Assembly (NCBI GenBank): GCA_902528645.1
Contig: CABZTG010000003.1
Span: 1-64,000, forward strand
Direction: 5' to 3'
Source: an uncultured Pelagibacteraceae bacterium
GTDB lineage: Bacteria > Pseudomonadota > Alphaproteobacteria > Pelagibacterales > Pelagibacteraceae
DNA length: 64,000 bases
Shown: positions 34,862-48,991 of the stretch, piece after piece
How the letters are laid out: each line of letters opens with the position of its first letter
Position numbering within the stretch: position 1 is the stretch's first letter
Notes under the pieces: generated by a model
The model's input: the letters and a program-made list of their open reading frames with translations, nothing else
Databases searched by the model: none
Told to the model about the DNA's origin: nothing
Program-made: the position numbers and the translations under genes

Positions 34862-36625
34862 ATGCCAACTTATACTGCACCCGTTGAAGATATGATGTTT
34901 CTTTTTGAAAAACTAAGAAACAACAAAGAGTATAATGAATTGGAAAAATACAAAGAAGTTACCCCAGATTTAGTAAAAGACATTCTACAGGAAGCAGCAA
35001 AAATAAATCAAAATTTAATTTTACCATTAGCTAAAGTTGGAGATGAAAATCCTGCAATTTTAGAAAATGGAGTTGTTAGAACGCCTCCGGGTTACAAAGA
35101 GGCTTATAAAAAATATATTGAGGATGGTTGGACATCTTTATCATGTGATCCAAAATATGGGGGTCAAGGTATGCCAAAAACAGTGAGCGCATTTTTTGAT
35201 GAAATGCTATCCTCTGCTAGCCTTTCTTTTAAACTCTATAGTGAACTTAGTATTGGTGCTTATAATTGTATTAATCATCATGCTAGCGATGAAATAAAAA
35301 ATAAATATTTACCAAAAATTGTAGAAGGTAAGTGGAGTGGAACAATGTGCTTAACTGAGCCAGTATGTGGTACTGATTTAGGGCTACTAAAAACAAAGGC
35401 TAAAAAACAATCTGATGGTACATTCAAATTAACTGGACAGAAAATTTTTATTACCTCTGGTGATCACGATTTAACTGAAAATATTATTCACTTGGTTTTA
35501 GCAAGAGTGGATGACTCTCCGGCTGGCACTAAAGGTATCAGTCTGTTTTTAGTTCCAAAGTTTATTGTAAAAGAAGATGGGAATGTTGGTCCAAGAAATG
35601 GAATATCAACTGGTTCTATCGAAACAAAAATGGGAATTAAAGGATCAGCAACTTGTGTTCTTAATTTTGATGAAGCAACTGGCTACATGATTGGTGATAA
35701 GGAAAAAGGTTTGAGTGCAATGTTTACGATGATGAATCTTGAGAGGATCGTTGTTGGGATTCAGGGTTTGGGTATATCAGAGATTGCTTATCAAAATTCA
35801 CTTTCATACGCAAAAGAAAGAAAGCAAGGTAAGTCGAATAATTCAAAATCTAAAAATGGTGCTGATTTTATAATTGAGCACGCAGATATTAGAAGATCGT
35901 TGTTAAATATGAAATCTATTATTGAGGGCGAGAGAGCCTTATGTTTTTGGTTATCTCAACAAACTGAGGTAAGCCTATATCATCCAGATGAAAAAGCTAG
36001 GCGGGAGGCATCTGATTATGTCTCATTAATGACTCCAGTAGTAAAATCCTTGTTTACAGATTTAGCAATGGAAATCACTAGCGATGCAATGCAAATTTAT
36101 GGTGGGTATGGTTATACTAAAGATCAAGGAATAGAACAGTTATATCGAGATAATAGAATTACACCAATTTACGAGGGTACGAATTCTGTACAAGCTGCTG
36201 ATTTAGTTTTTAGAAAATTATCAAATAAGAACGGGGATGTAATTAATAAATTTTTAGATCAGGTTAAAAATGAATGTAATTCTAACAACGAAAAAATAAG
36301 ACCATTCATCTCAGATTTTAACAATTATTTAGATATATTAAAAAAATTTAGTGATTGGATGATTGAGAAATCTAAAACAGATAAAGATGATGTAAGTGCT
36401 GCTGCTAATGATTATCTTAAAACTCTCGGATTTGTTTCGATTGCTTATGCATGGATAAAAGTACTAGAGGTAAGTTTTAAAGATTATAATGAAAATAAAA
36501 ACTTTTATGATGACAAAATCGATACCGCTAGGTTTTATTTTGATAAAGTTCTACCAAGAGCTGAACAACATTACAAATCAGCAATTTCTGGAAGCTCCAA
36601 TATTATGAATTTTAAATTCAATTAA
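34862..36625 (+). CDS. dmdC: 3-methylmercaptopropionyl-CoA dehydrogenase (DmdC type)
   Basis: A 587-residue member of the acyl-CoA dehydrogenase superfamily, in the long DmdC subgroup. The predicted catalytic base is Glu438 in IYEGTN. FAD and substrate segments MCLTEPVCGTDLG and QIYGGYGYTKDQGIEQLYRD are clear. It oxidises MMPA-CoA to methylthioacryloyl-CoA in DMSP demethylation. The subgroup call is strengthened by dmdB starting at the next base and dmdA nearby; without context a general long-chain enzyme would be possible. Confidence 0.9.
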   Translation: MPTYTAPVEDMMFLFEKLRNNKEYNELEKYKEVTPDLVKDILQEAAKINQNLILPLAKVGDENPAILENGVVRTPPGYKEAYKKYIEDGWTSLSCDPKYGGQGMPKTVSAFFDEMLSSASLSFKLYSELSIGAYNCINHHASDEIKNKYLPKIVEGKWSGTMCLTEPVCGTDLGLLKTKAKKQSDGTFKLTGQKIFITSGDHDLTENIIHLVLARVDDSPAGTKGISLFLVPKFIVKEDGNVGPRNGISTGSIETKMGIKGSATCVLNFDEATGYMIGDKEKGLSAMFTMMNLERIVVGIQGLGISEIAYQNSLSYAKERKQGKSNNSKSKNGADFIIEHADIRRSLLNMKSIIEGERALCFWLSQQTEVSLYHPDEKARREASDYVSLMTPVVKSLFTDLAMEITSDAMQIYGGYGYTKDQGIEQLYRDNRITPIYEGTNSVQAADLVFRKLSNKNGDVINKFLDQVKNECNSNNEKIRPFISDFNNYLDILKKFSDWMIEKSKTDKDDVSAAANDYLKTLGFVSIAYAWIKVLEVSFKDYNENKNFYDDKIDTARFYFDKVLPRAEQHYKSAISGSSNIMNFKFN

Positions 36626-38242
36626 ATGAGTCATTACGATACTAATTTAGATAAGAATAGTGCAAATTATGTTCCTTTAACTCCTTTGACTTTTTTGAAG
36701 AGAGCAAAAGAGATTTATCCTGATTATGAAGCAATTATCTATGAAGATCGTAAATACACCTGGGCTGATGTTTACAAACGTACTATTAAATTTGCAAGCG
36801 CCCTAAACAAAATTGGAATTAATAAAGGAGATACTGTCTCATTTTTAGCTTTCAACACCCCTGAAATTTTTGAGGGACATTACTCTGTTCCCATGTCTGG
36901 TGCAGTATTAAATACAATTAACATAAGATTAGATGCTAAAACTATTGCTTATATTTTAGAACATAGTGATGCTAAAGTTCTTGTTGTTGATAGACAATTA
37001 CACATAGAAGTTAAAAAAGCGTTAAGTACTTTAAAAAAGAAAATCACAATTATTGATATAGTTGATAAATTTGCAGACCAATCAAAGTGTGAAAAAATTG
37101 GTGATCTAGAATACGAAAGTTTTTTAAATACCGGTGATGAAAATTTTGATTGGAAAATGCCAGATGACGAGTGGCAAGCAATATCATTGAGCTATACATC
37201 TGGAACTACCGGAAACCCTAAAGGCGTTGTTTACCATCATCGGGGATCATATTTAATGTCCACAGGTAGTGCAGTTGCCTGGAACATGCCAAACAGACTT
37301 AATTTTTTAACTATCGTCCCAATGTTCCATTGTAATGGATGGGGTTATCCTTGGACAATACCCATGTTAAATGGAAGAACAATTTGTCTAAGAAATATAG
37401 ATGTAAAAAAAATATTTGAATTAATAGACAAACATAATGTTACTCACTTTGGTGGAGCGCCCATTGTACTAAATATGATAACTGGTGCACCAGAGTCTGA
37501 TAGAAAAAAATTAAAGCAAAAAGTATACGTCCTTACTGCAGGAGCTCCACCGCCAAGTATAATTTTCAAAAAAATGAAAGAACTTGGTTTTGAAGTTATG
37601 CATGTTTATGGATTAACTGAAACTTATGGACATGTAACTCAATGTGCGTGGAATGATGCTTGGAATGACTTCGATGAGGAAAAGCAGAACGAAATTAAAG
37701 CAAGACAAGGAGTTAGATATCCAAATACAGAAGGGATTGCTGTGATGGATCCAGAAACAATGACAGAAGTTCCAAAAGATGGAAAGACGATTGGTGAAAT
37801 AATGATTAAAGGAAATGTAGTCATGAAGGGTTATTTTAAGGATAAGGATGCTACAAATAAAGCAATGGCTGGTGGTTGGTTTCATTCTGGTGACTTAGCT
37901 GTTATGCATCCAGATGGATATGTAAAAATCCAGGATAGGTCTAAAGATATAATAATTTCTGGAGGTGAAAACATATCCTCTATAGAAATAGAAAATACTC
38001 TTGCAAAACATCCCTCAGTATCTATTGCAGCCGTTGTAGCTAAACCAGATGAAAAATGGGGAGAGGTACCTTGTGCATTTATTGAGATGGTAAAGGATAA
38101 ACCAACAACCGAGAAAGAATTAATTGGTTTTTGTAAAGAAACCCTCGCAGGTTTTAAAGTACCAAAACAAGTTGTTTTTTGTGAACTACCTAAAACATCG
38201 ACAGGAAAAATTCAAAAATTTGAATTGAGAAAAAAATTTTAG
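36626..38242 (+). CDS. dmdB: 3-methylmercaptopropionate-CoA ligase (DmdB type)
   Basis: A 538-residue AMP-forming acyl-CoA synthetase. The AMP motif YTSGTTGNPKG is at residues 190-200, and the catalytic lysine near the end is about Lys528 (STGKIQKFELRKKF). It activates MMPA, the product of DmdA, with CoA. The ATG directly follows the dmdC stop with no gap. Specificity for MMPA is inferred from linkage to dmdC and dmdA. Confidence 0.9.
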   Translation: MSHYDTNLDKNSANYVPLTPLTFLKRAKEIYPDYEAIIYEDRKYTWADVYKRTIKFASALNKIGINKGDTVSFLAFNTPEIFEGHYSVPMSGAVLNTINIRLDAKTIAYILEHSDAKVLVVDRQLHIEVKKALSTLKKKITIIDIVDKFADQSKCEKIGDLEYESFLNTGDENFDWKMPDDEWQAISLSYTSGTTGNPKGVVYHHRGSYLMSTGSAVAWNMPNRLNFLTIVPMFHCNGWGYPWTIPMLNGRTICLRNIDVKKIFELIDKHNVTHFGGAPIVLNMITGAPESDRKKLKQKVYVLTAGAPPPSIIFKKMKELGFEVMHVYGLTETYGHVTQCAWNDAWNDFDEEKQNEIKARQGVRYPNTEGIAVMDPETMTEVPKDGKTIGEIMIKGNVVMKGYFKDKDATNKAMAGGWFHSGDLAVMHPDGYVKIQDRSKDIIISGGENISSIEIENTLAKHPSVSIAAVVAKPDEKWGEVPCAFIEMVKDKPTTEKELIGFCKETLAGFKVPKQVVFCELPKTSTGKIQKFELRKKF

Positions 38243-38250
38243 GTAATTGA

Positions 38251-39027
38251 TTGATATTTGAAATAGAAAATAAAACTATTCATGCATCTGATGCAGGTCA
38301 AGGCATAGATCCAAAAAAACAAACAATAGTATTTCTTCATGGAAGTGGCCTTTCACACATAGTTTGGTCATTAACTGAACAATTTTTTTCGAATAAGAAT
38401 TTCAATGTATTGTCTATCGATCTTCCTGGTCATGGAAATTCAGATGGACCATGTTTAGATACCATAGAAAAAATTGCTGATTGGCTAGAAAGTGTATTTA
38501 AAAAATTGCAATTAAAAAATTTGATTTTAGTTGGTCATTCTCAAGGATGTTTAGAAATACTTGAATATGCTTTTAAATATAAAAGCAGGTTAAATAAAAT
38601 AGTTTTAGTTGGCGGCTCAAATAAAATGCCAGTTCATCCTGATTTAATAGAACTTGCAAATAATGGTGACTCTGATGCTGTAAAATTAATGATGAAATGG
38701 GGTTATGAAGGTTCAAAAAAATTTATTGGTGGTAATCCAGTAGAAAAAATAATTCAGTCCCCAAGAGATATTAGTGAAATTTTAGCAGTTGATTTAAATG
38801 CGTGTAATAACTACTCAAATGGGTTAGAGGCAACAAAAGTTTTAGATCTTCCCACATTACTTATTTTCGGAGAGTTAGATAAAATGATCAATTTAGATGC
38901 AGGGAAAAAATTTTCAAATTTAGTAAAAAACTCATCTACTCATGTAATTAAAGGTTGTGGTCATATGATAATGATTGAAAAAGCATTTGAAATGAGAGAA
39001 AAGATTTTAGAATTTTTAATTAAATGA
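38251..39027 (+). CDS. Alpha/beta hydrolase inside the DMSP gene set
   Basis: A 258-residue alpha/beta hydrolase with Ser97 in GHSQG, Asp210 and His238, and the oxyanion loop FLHGSG. It starts with TTG eight bases after dmdB and overlaps the start of dmdA by four bases, so it is translated as part of the pathway operon. It is not related to the crotonase-fold DmdD that completes the pathway elsewhere. It might hydrolyse a CoA thioester of the pathway or an ester of DMSP. The true substrate is unknown. Confidence 0.82.
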   Translation: MIFEIENKTIHASDAGQGIDPKKQTIVFLHGSGLSHIVWSLTEQFFSNKNFNVLSIDLPGHGNSDGPCLDTIEKIADWLESVFKKLQLKNLILVGHSQGCLEILEYAFKYKSRLNKIVLVGGSNKMPVHPDLIELANNGDSDAVKLMMKWGYEGSKKFIGGNPVEKIIQSPRDISEILAVDLNACNNYSNGLEATKVLDLPTLLIFGELDKMINLDAGKKFSNLVKNSSTHVIKGCGHMIMIEKAFEMREKILEFLIK

Positions 39028-40133
39028 AAAGTTATCCGATAGCAAAATCAAGAAGAGTTAGAAGTACACCCTATACTTCTAGAATTGAGAAACAAGGTGT
39101 TACCGCTTATACTGTTTATAATCATATGCTTTTACCAGCAGCTTTCGGTTCCTTGGAGGAGTCTTGTGATCATTTAAAAAAGAATGTTCAAATTTGGGAT
39201 GTAGCTGCAGAAAGACAGGTTGAAATTTCAGGCAAAGATGCTGCAAAACTTGTACAACTCATGACTTGTAGAGATTTATCGAAATCAAAAGTAGGAAGAT
39301 GTTATTATTGTCCTTTAATCGATGAAAATGGAAATTTGGTAAATGATCCTGTTATTTTAAAATTAGCTGAAGATAGATGGTGGATATCAATTGCTGACTC
39401 TGATGTAATTTTTTTTGCAAAAGGTCTTGCTTCAGGAAATAAATTTGATGTTAAAATTTTTGAACCAATCGTAGATATCTTAGCAGTTCAAGGTCCTAAA
39501 TCTTTTGATTTAATGGAAAAAGTTTTTGGTGAAAAAATGAAAGAGTTAAAATTTTTTGGATTTGATTATTTCACTTTTAATGGGGCAAAACATTTAATAG
39601 CTAGATCTGGTTGGTCAAAACAAGGTGGTTTTGAAATTTATGTTGAAAACACCAACTCAGGTTTGAAGTTATACGATCATCTTTTTGAAATTGGTAAAGA
39701 ATTCAATGTTAGACCTGGATGTCCAAATTTAATCGAAAGGATTGAGAGTGGTTTACTTTCTTATGGGAATGATTTTGATAACAATGACAATCCATTTCAA
39801 TGTGGTTTTGATAAATATGTCGATTTAGAGACCGATATAAACTTTTTAGGTAAAGATAAACTTAAAAAAATTAAAGAAAAAGGAATTGATAGAAAGCTAA
39901 TGGGTGTTCAGATAGATTTAACCAAGATTCTTTTAACTAGTTCTTTAAACATCAAGAATAATGATGGAAATATAATTGGAGAACTAAGATCCGCTTGTTA
40001 CTCGCCTCATTTTAAAAAAGTTATTGGTATTGCAATGATAAAAGAACCATATTGCAAAGCATCTTCGTCCGGAACAATAGAAATTGATGGAAATTCTTTA
40101 GCTCTTAAAGTTTGCGATTTACCTTTCATCTAG
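39024..40133 (+). CDS. dmdA: DMSP demethylase
   Basis: A 369-residue tetrahydrofolate-dependent enzyme of the GcvT (aminomethyltransferase) fold that removes a methyl group from dimethylsulfoniopropionate, giving MMPA and methyl-THF. The opening [20 protein letters not shown], the [19 protein letters not shown] segment and the [20 protein letters not shown] region match SAR11 DmdA as I know it, as does the length. GcvT itself is excluded by the absence of gcvH or gcvP and by the dmdB/dmdC neighbours. Confidence 0.93.
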   Translation: MKSYPIAKSRRVRSTPYTSRIEKQGVTAYTVYNHMLLPAAFGSLEESCDHLKKNVQIWDVAAERQVEISGKDAAKLVQLMTCRDLSKSKVGRCYYCPLIDENGNLVNDPVILKLAEDRWWISIADSDVIFFAKGLASGNKFDVKIFEPIVDILAVQGPKSFDLMEKVFGEKMKELKFFGFDYFTFNGAKHLIARSGWSKQGGFEIYVENTNSGLKLYDHLFEIGKEFNVRPGCPNLIERIESGLLSYGNDFDNNDNPFQCGFDKYVDLETDINFLGKDKLKKIKEKGIDRKLMGVQIDLTKILLTSSLNIKNNDGNIIGELRSACYSPHFKKVIGIAMIKEPYCKASSSGTIEIDGNSLALKVCDLPFI

Positions 40134-40148
40134 TATAAAACTTAGATC

Positions 40149-41156
40149 ATGAATATTGCAATTGTAGGAGCAACAGGAAATGTTGGTAGGAAAACATTGG
40201 AAATTTTGGAGAGAAAAGAATTTTCTATAGATAATTTATATTTAGTTGCGTCCTCAAAAAGTGTTGGAAAAAAAATTGGTTTTAGAGGTAAGGAAATGGA
40301 TGTCCTTGATTTAGAAAATTTTGATTTCTCAAAAGTTAATATTGCTTTTTTTGCAGCTGGTGGAAAAATTTCTGAAAAATTTGCTGAAAGAGCTGCCAAA
40401 AATTGCTTGGTAATTGATAACTCTAGTTTTTTTAGAATGGATCCAGAAGTACCTTTGATAGTTCCACAAGTAAATTCAGAAGATCTAAAAAAAATTAAAA
40501 AAAATATTATTGCAAATCCGAATTGTTCAACAGCTCAATTAGTGATTGCTCTTAAACCTTTACACGATCTATTTATTATCAAAAGAATTGTCGTGTCTAC
40601 TTATCAATCAGTTTCTGGAGGTGGAAAAGCTCCCATGGATGAACTTATAGAGCAAACTAAACTAGTTTTAGATGGTAAAAAAGTATCATCTAAAAATTTT
40701 ACAAAACAAATAGCTTTTAATGCCATCCCTCATATCGATCAATTTGCAGATGATGGTTATACTAAGGAAGAGTTAAAAATGATGAACGAAACCAAAAAAA
40801 TTTTAGATACCAAAATTGATTTAACGGCAACATGTGTGAGATTACCAATCTCTGTTTCTCATTCTGAGTCAGTCAACTTACAATTTGAAAAACCTTTTAC
40901 TCTGGAAAAGGTAAGAGATGCTTTGAATAATTTTGAAGGTTGTAAAGTTATTGATGAAAGAAATGATGGCGGTTATTCAACTCCAATTGAAGCAGAGGGA
41001 ATGGATGAAACTTTTATTTCAAGAATAAGAGAAGATAAAACAATTAAAAATGGATTAAACTTATGGATCGTTTCAGATAATCTTTTGAGAGGCGCGGCTT
41101 TGAATGCAGTAGAAATTGCAGAAACAGTAATTAAAAACAATTACCATGGAAAATAA
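40149..41156 (+). CDS. asd: Aspartate-semialdehyde dehydrogenase
   Basis: A 335-residue enzyme that reduces aspartyl phosphate for lysine, methionine and threonine synthesis. The opening NIAIVGATGNVGRKTLEIL and the active-site cysteine Cys126 (NPNCSTAQ) are clear, with His in VSHSESV further on. It begins 15 bases after dmdA and overlaps sdhC by 11 bases, tying amino-acid and TCA genes into one dense run. Confidence 0.95.
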   Translation: MNIAIVGATGNVGRKTLEILERKEFSIDNLYLVASSKSVGKKIGFRGKEMDVLDLENFDFSKVNIAFFAAGGKISEKFAERAAKNCLVIDNSSFFRMDPEVPLIVPQVNSEDLKKIKKNIIANPNCSTAQLVIALKPLHDLFIIKRIVVSTYQSVSGGGKAPMDELIEQTKLVLDGKKVSSKNFTKQIAFNAIPHIDQFADDGYTKEELKMMNETKKILDTKIDLTATCVRLPISVSHSESVNLQFEKPFTLEKVRDALNNFEGCKVIDERNDGGYSTPIEAEGMDETFISRIREDKTIKNGLNLWIVSDNLLRGAALNAVEIAETVIKNNYHGK

Positions 41157-41529
41157 AAAACCATTATCCCCTCACATACAAGTTTATAAATGGCATATTT
41201 CGTCTTTAGTATCTATTTCACACAGAATTACGGGCATAATAAATATAATTGGGATTACATTAATTTGTTTGTGGGCATCTTTATTATTATTAGGTGAAAA
41301 TAGTTATGAGGCTGTTAATTTACTATTAAATTCTCAAATTGGAAAATTTATTACTTTAGGTTTGACCTGGTCTTTTTGTTTTCAAATTTTAAGTGAGATT
41401 AGACATTTGATAATGGATTTAGGTTATGGATTTGAACTTAAGACAACTAAAATAACTGGTCTTTTAGTAATCATAGGGTCAATCTTTTTAACTATAATTT
41501 TATATTTGATTGGAAAAAATTTATTTTGA
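41146..41529 (+). CDS. sdhC: Succinate dehydrogenase cytochrome b556 subunit
   Basis: A 127-residue membrane anchor with three helices. The quinone/haem motif SISHRITGIIN follows the opening PLSPHIQVYKW, and a haem-ligand histidine lies in EIRHLIMDLGYG. It binds haem and ubiquinone in complex II. It overlaps asd and is closely followed by sdhD. Confidence 0.95.
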   Translation: MENKKPLSPHIQVYKWHISSLVSISHRITGIINIIGITLICLWASLLLLGENSYEAVNLLLNSQIGKFITLGLTWSFCFQILSEIRHLIMDLGYGFELKTTKITGLLVIIGSIFLTIILYLIGKNLF

Positions 41530-41530
41530 A

Positions 41531-41854
41531 ATGATTGCTGCAACAAAAAAATGGATTTTTTTAAAAATTAGTGGAGCAATATTAGTTCCGTTAATGGCCT
41601 GGTTTATTCTAAGTTTTATAAGTATTTATGATCAGAGCTATTCAGAAGTATTGGAATTTTTTACGAATCCATTATCTAAGTTTTTATTTAGCTTATTTAT
41701 TATTACTGCATATTTCTTTTCAGCATTAAGTATTAGTGAGGTTTTTGAGGATTATATAAAAGATTATAAAATCAAAAATGTCGCAAATGGTTTTTTGTAC
41801 GTATCAGCTGTGGTAATTCCGTTAATTACAATTATATTATTAATTAACTTATGA
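41531..41854 (+). CDS. sdhD: Succinate dehydrogenase membrane anchor subunit
   Basis: A 107-residue protein with three helices, the second anchor of complex II. The chosen ATG at 41531 lies one base after the sdhC stop. A TTG at 41510 would add seven residues read from inside sdhC and is less likely. The sequence is divergent, but length, topology and position between sdhC and sdhA make the call firm. It overlaps sdhA by four bases. Confidence 0.9.
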   Translation: MIAATKKWIFLKISGAILVPLMAWFILSFISIYDQSYSEVLEFFTNPLSKFLFSLFIITAYFFSALSISEVFEDYIKDYKIKNVANGFLYVSAVVIPLITIILLINL

Positions 41855-43626
41855 GTTCTTACAAAATAATCGATCATGAATACGATGTGGTAGTCTTGGG
41901 AGCAGGTGGTTCTGGTCTAAGGGCCGCGGTTGGTTTAAGTGAGGCTGGTTTAAAAACAGCTTGTATTTCAAAAGTCTTTCCAACTAGAAGTCACACCTCT
42001 GCAGCGCAAGGTGGTATTTCTGCTGCTTTAGGAAATATGGGTGAGGATGATTGGCGTTGGCATATGTACGATACAGTTAAAGGAGCTGATTGGTTAGGTG
42101 ATCAGGATAGTATTGAATATCTCTGTAAGGAGGCACCAAAGGCTGTAATAGAGCTAGAAAAATACGGTGTTCCATTTAGCAGAACTGAAGATGGAAAAAT
42201 TTATCAAAGACCATTTGGTGGTATGACTAAAAATTACGGCAACGGAATTGTACAAAGAACTTGTGCAGCCGCTGATAGAACAGGTCATGCAATTTTACAT
42301 ACTTTGTATGGACAAGCTTTAAAACATAATACAGAATTTTTTATTGAGTATTTTGCATTAGATTTATTAATGAAAGATGGAGCCTGCAAAGGTCTTATTG
42401 CTTGGAATTTAAATGATGGAACTATTCATAGATTTAGAGCTCACACTGTTATAATTGCAACAGGTGGTTATGGAAAAGTATATTATTCTGCAACATCAGC
42501 CCATACTTGTACGGGTGATGGTAATGCGATGGTATTAAGAGCAGGTTTACCATTGCAAGATATGGAATTTGTGCAGTTTCATCCAACAGGAATTTATGGT
42601 CATGGCACATTGATCACAGAGGGCGCAAGAGGTGAAGGAGGATATCTCACTAATTCTAAGGGTGAAAGATTTATGGAAAGATATGCCCCTAAAGCAAAAG
42701 ATTTAGCATCAAGAGATGTTGTGAGTAGATCAATGTCAATTGAGATTAATGAAGGAAGAGGAGTGGGAAAAGATCAAGATCATGTGCATCTTAATTTAAG
42801 TCACTTAGATAAGGATATTATTGAAAGTAGGTTGCCTGGTATAACTGATGCTGCAAGATTATTTGCAAATGTAGATGTTACTAAAGAACCGATTCCGGTT
42901 GTTCCAACAGTGCATTATAATATGGGTGGAATACCAACAAATTATAAAGCAGAAGTATTAACTGTAAATGGTTCAGAAAAAACTGTTCCAGGTTTAATGG
43001 CAATAGGTGAAGCAGCGTGTGTTTCAGTTCATGGCGCAAACAGACTTGGTTCAAACTCATTAATTGATTTAGTTGTTTTTGGTAGAGCAGCCGCTAAACG
43101 TGCAGCAGAACTAATAAAACCAGGAACTCCACATGAGGAAATCAGTGAAACAGAAACCCAAAAATGCTTAGATCGATTTGATAAGATAAGAAATTCACAG
43201 GGTGACATTGGAACAGCTGAACTAAGGTTGTCAATGCAGAAGACTATGCAGTCTAAATGTGCTGTTTTTAGAACTGAAAAAACTCTTAAAGAAGGTGTTA
43301 ATGAAATAAGAAAAACTTATGACGGGCTAGACTCTTTATCAGTTAAAGATAAATCTTTAATTTTTAACACTGATTTAGTTGAGACTTTAGAATTTGATAA
43401 TTTAATCAGACAAGCTGTAGTGACAGTTGATTCAGCCTATAACAGAAAAGAAAGTCGAGGAGCACATGCAAGAGAGGACTTTCCAAAAAGAGATGATAAT
43501 AAATTTATGCAACACACTCTTGCCTGGTGTGACGGAAAAGATACAAAAATTAGTTATAGAGAAGTACACAAATCAACATTAACTAATGAAGTGCAATATT
43601 TTCCACCTCAGGAAAGAGTTTATTGA
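41851..43626 (+). CDS. sdhA: Succinate dehydrogenase flavoprotein subunit
   Basis: A 591-residue catalytic subunit. The FAD-binding GAGGSG is at 17-22, and His48 in SHTSAAQGG is the site of covalent FAD attachment. Substrate residues are visible in [10 protein letters not shown] and HYNMGG. It oxidises succinate to fumarate in the TCA cycle and respiratory complex II. The stop overlaps the ATG of sdhB (TGATG). Confidence 0.96.
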   Translation: MSSYKIIDHEYDVVVLGAGGSGLRAAVGLSEAGLKTACISKVFPTRSHTSAAQGGISAALGNMGEDDWRWHMYDTVKGADWLGDQDSIEYLCKEAPKAVIELEKYGVPFSRTEDGKIYQRPFGGMTKNYGNGIVQRTCAAADRTGHAILHTLYGQALKHNTEFFIEYFALDLLMKDGACKGLIAWNLNDGTIHRFRAHTVIIATGGYGKVYYSATSAHTCTGDGNAMVLRAGLPLQDMEFVQFHPTGIYGHGTLITEGARGEGGYLTNSKGERFMERYAPKAKDLASRDVVSRSMSIEINEGRGVGKDQDHVHLNLSHLDKDIIESRLPGITDAARLFANVDVTKEPIPVVPTVHYNMGGIPTNYKAEVLTVNGSEKTVPGLMAIGEAACVSVHGANRLGSNSLIDLVVFGRAAAKRAAELIKPGTPHEEISETETQKCLDRFDKIRNSQGDIGTAELRLSMQKTMQSKCAVFRTEKTLKEGVNEIRKTYDGLDSLSVKDKSLIFNTDLVETLEFDNLIRQAVVTVDSAYNRKESRGAHAREDFPKRDDNKFMQHTLAWCDGKDTKISYREVHKSTLTNEVQYFPPQERVY

Positions 43627-44405
43627 TGGCTCAAATAGGTTTACCTGACAACTCTAAAGTAAAGAAAGGTAAATATTTTAAGGATAAAACTGGTTCAAAA
43701 AATCTTCGAAAAGTAAATGTTTATAGATGGGACCCGTCCACAGAGGAAAATCCTAGAATTGATACCTACGAAGTTGATATGGATAATTGTCCATCGAAAG
43801 TTTTAGATATTTTAAATAAAATTAAAAATGAAATAGATCCAACTTTGGCTTATAGAAGATCTTGTGCTCATGGAGTTTGTGGTTCGTGTGCGATGAATAT
43901 GGATGGAAAAAATGGCCTTGCCTGTACTACTCCTCACAAAGAAATAAATGGTGATATCAATATCTATCCATTACCACACCTTAAGGTCAAAAAAGATCTA
44001 ATAGGTGACTTGGATGGTTTATATAAACAATATCAATCAATTGAGCCATGGTTAAAATCAAATTCAAAGTCAGAAACTAAAGAAATTTTTCAATCTAAAG
44101 AAGATAGAGCTAAACTAGATGGCGCATATGAATGTATAATGTGTGCGTGTTGTTCAACTTCTTGCCCAAGTTATTGGTGGAATGGTGATAAATATCTAGG
44201 ACCAGCAGTACTTTTACAAGCCTATCGATGGATCATAGATAGTAGAGATGAAGAGAGAAATTCAAGATTAAAAAAGGTGGCAGATGAACTTAAACTTTAT
44301 AGGTGTCACACAATTTTAAACTGTACTAGCGCTTGTCCAAAAGGTTTGAATCCTGCAAAAGCAATTGCTGAAATAAAAAAAATGTTAGCAACAGCTAATA
44401 TTTAA
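43626..44405 (+). CDS. sdhB: Succinate dehydrogenase iron-sulfur subunit
   Basis: A 259-residue subunit carrying three iron-sulfur clusters. The 2Fe-2S cysteines are Cys80, Cys85, Cys88 and Cys100. The others lie in [18 protein letters not shown] (from 169) and [17 protein letters not shown]. The ATG at 43626 is chosen over the TTG three bases earlier. It completes the sdhCDAB operon; a 42-bp gap follows before mmsA. Confidence 0.96.
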   Translation: MAQIGLPDNSKVKKGKYFKDKTGSKNLRKVNVYRWDPSTEENPRIDTYEVDMDNCPSKVLDILNKIKNEIDPTLAYRRSCAHGVCGSCAMNMDGKNGLACTTPHKEINGDINIYPLPHLKVKKDLIGDLDGLYKQYQSIEPWLKSNSKSETKEIFQSKEDRAKLDGAYECIMCACCSTSCPSYWWNGDKYLGPAVLLQAYRWIIDSRDEERNSRLKKVADELKLYRCHTILNCTSACPKGLNPAKAIAEIKKMLATANI

Positions 44406-44447
44406 ACAATAGACTAATAACAATTTTTAATCTAAAAAGTCCTATTC

Positions 44448-48080
<3,633 letters not shown>

Positions 48081-48081
<1 letters not shown>

Positions 48082-48956
48082 TGTCAGTTCTTGTAAATAA
48101 AGAAACTAGGTTAATTTGTCAGGGTTTTACTGGTTCGCATGGAACATTTCACTCTGAGCAAGCAATTAAATATGGAACAAAATTAGTAGGTGGAGTCACT
48201 CCTAAAAAAGGAGGACAAAAACATTTAGGATTACCAGTTTTTAATACAGTTAAAGAGGCTAAAAACTCTGAGGGCGCCAACGCCACGATGATATATGTGC
48301 CAGCGAAGTTTGCTGCTGCAGCAATCATTGAGGCAATTGAGGCATCAATCGAGTTAATTGTTTGCATTACTGAAGGAATCCCAATTCAAGATATGTTGAG
48401 AGTTAAACAGAAATTACTAAAATCAAATTCCAGATTAATTGGACCTAATTGTCCAGGAATAATAACTCCTGATGAATGTAAAATTGGTATTATGCCAGGC
48501 AATATCCACAAAAAAGGTTCAGTTGGTATTGTCTCTAGATCTGGGACTTTAACTTATGAGGCAGTTGCTCAAACCACAGAAAATGGATTAGGTCAATCTA
48601 CTTGTATAGGTATTGGTGGAGATCCAATAAATGGTACAAATTTTATTGATTGCTTAGATTTATTTTTGAATGATGACGAAACAGAGTCTATTTTAATGAT
48701 AGGAGAAATCGGAGGAACAGCCGAAGAGGAAGCAGCAGAATTTATTCAAAATCACAAAATAAAAAAACCAATTGTTGGCTTTATAGCGGGTATAACAGCA
48801 CCACCAGGTCGTAGAATGGGCCATGCTGGTGCAATCATTTCTGGGGGCAAAGGTGGTGCTAAAGATAAGATTAAAAAGATGGAAGATTGTGGAATAACAA
48901 TGGCAGATTCTCCCTCCAAAATTGGAAAAACATTGTTCGATAAATTGTCTGATTGA
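48081..48956 (+). CDS. sucD: Succinate-CoA ligase alpha subunit
   Basis: A 291-residue CoA-binding subunit. The phosphorylated histidine is His248 (RRMGHAGAI), and the CoA site includes [12 protein letters not shown] and [10 protein letters not shown]. Length is normal. A 35-bp gap separates it from sucA, without an obvious terminator. Confidence 0.96.
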
Positions 48957-48991
48957 AAAATTTCTTAGTCAGTTTATATTGATTAAACATA

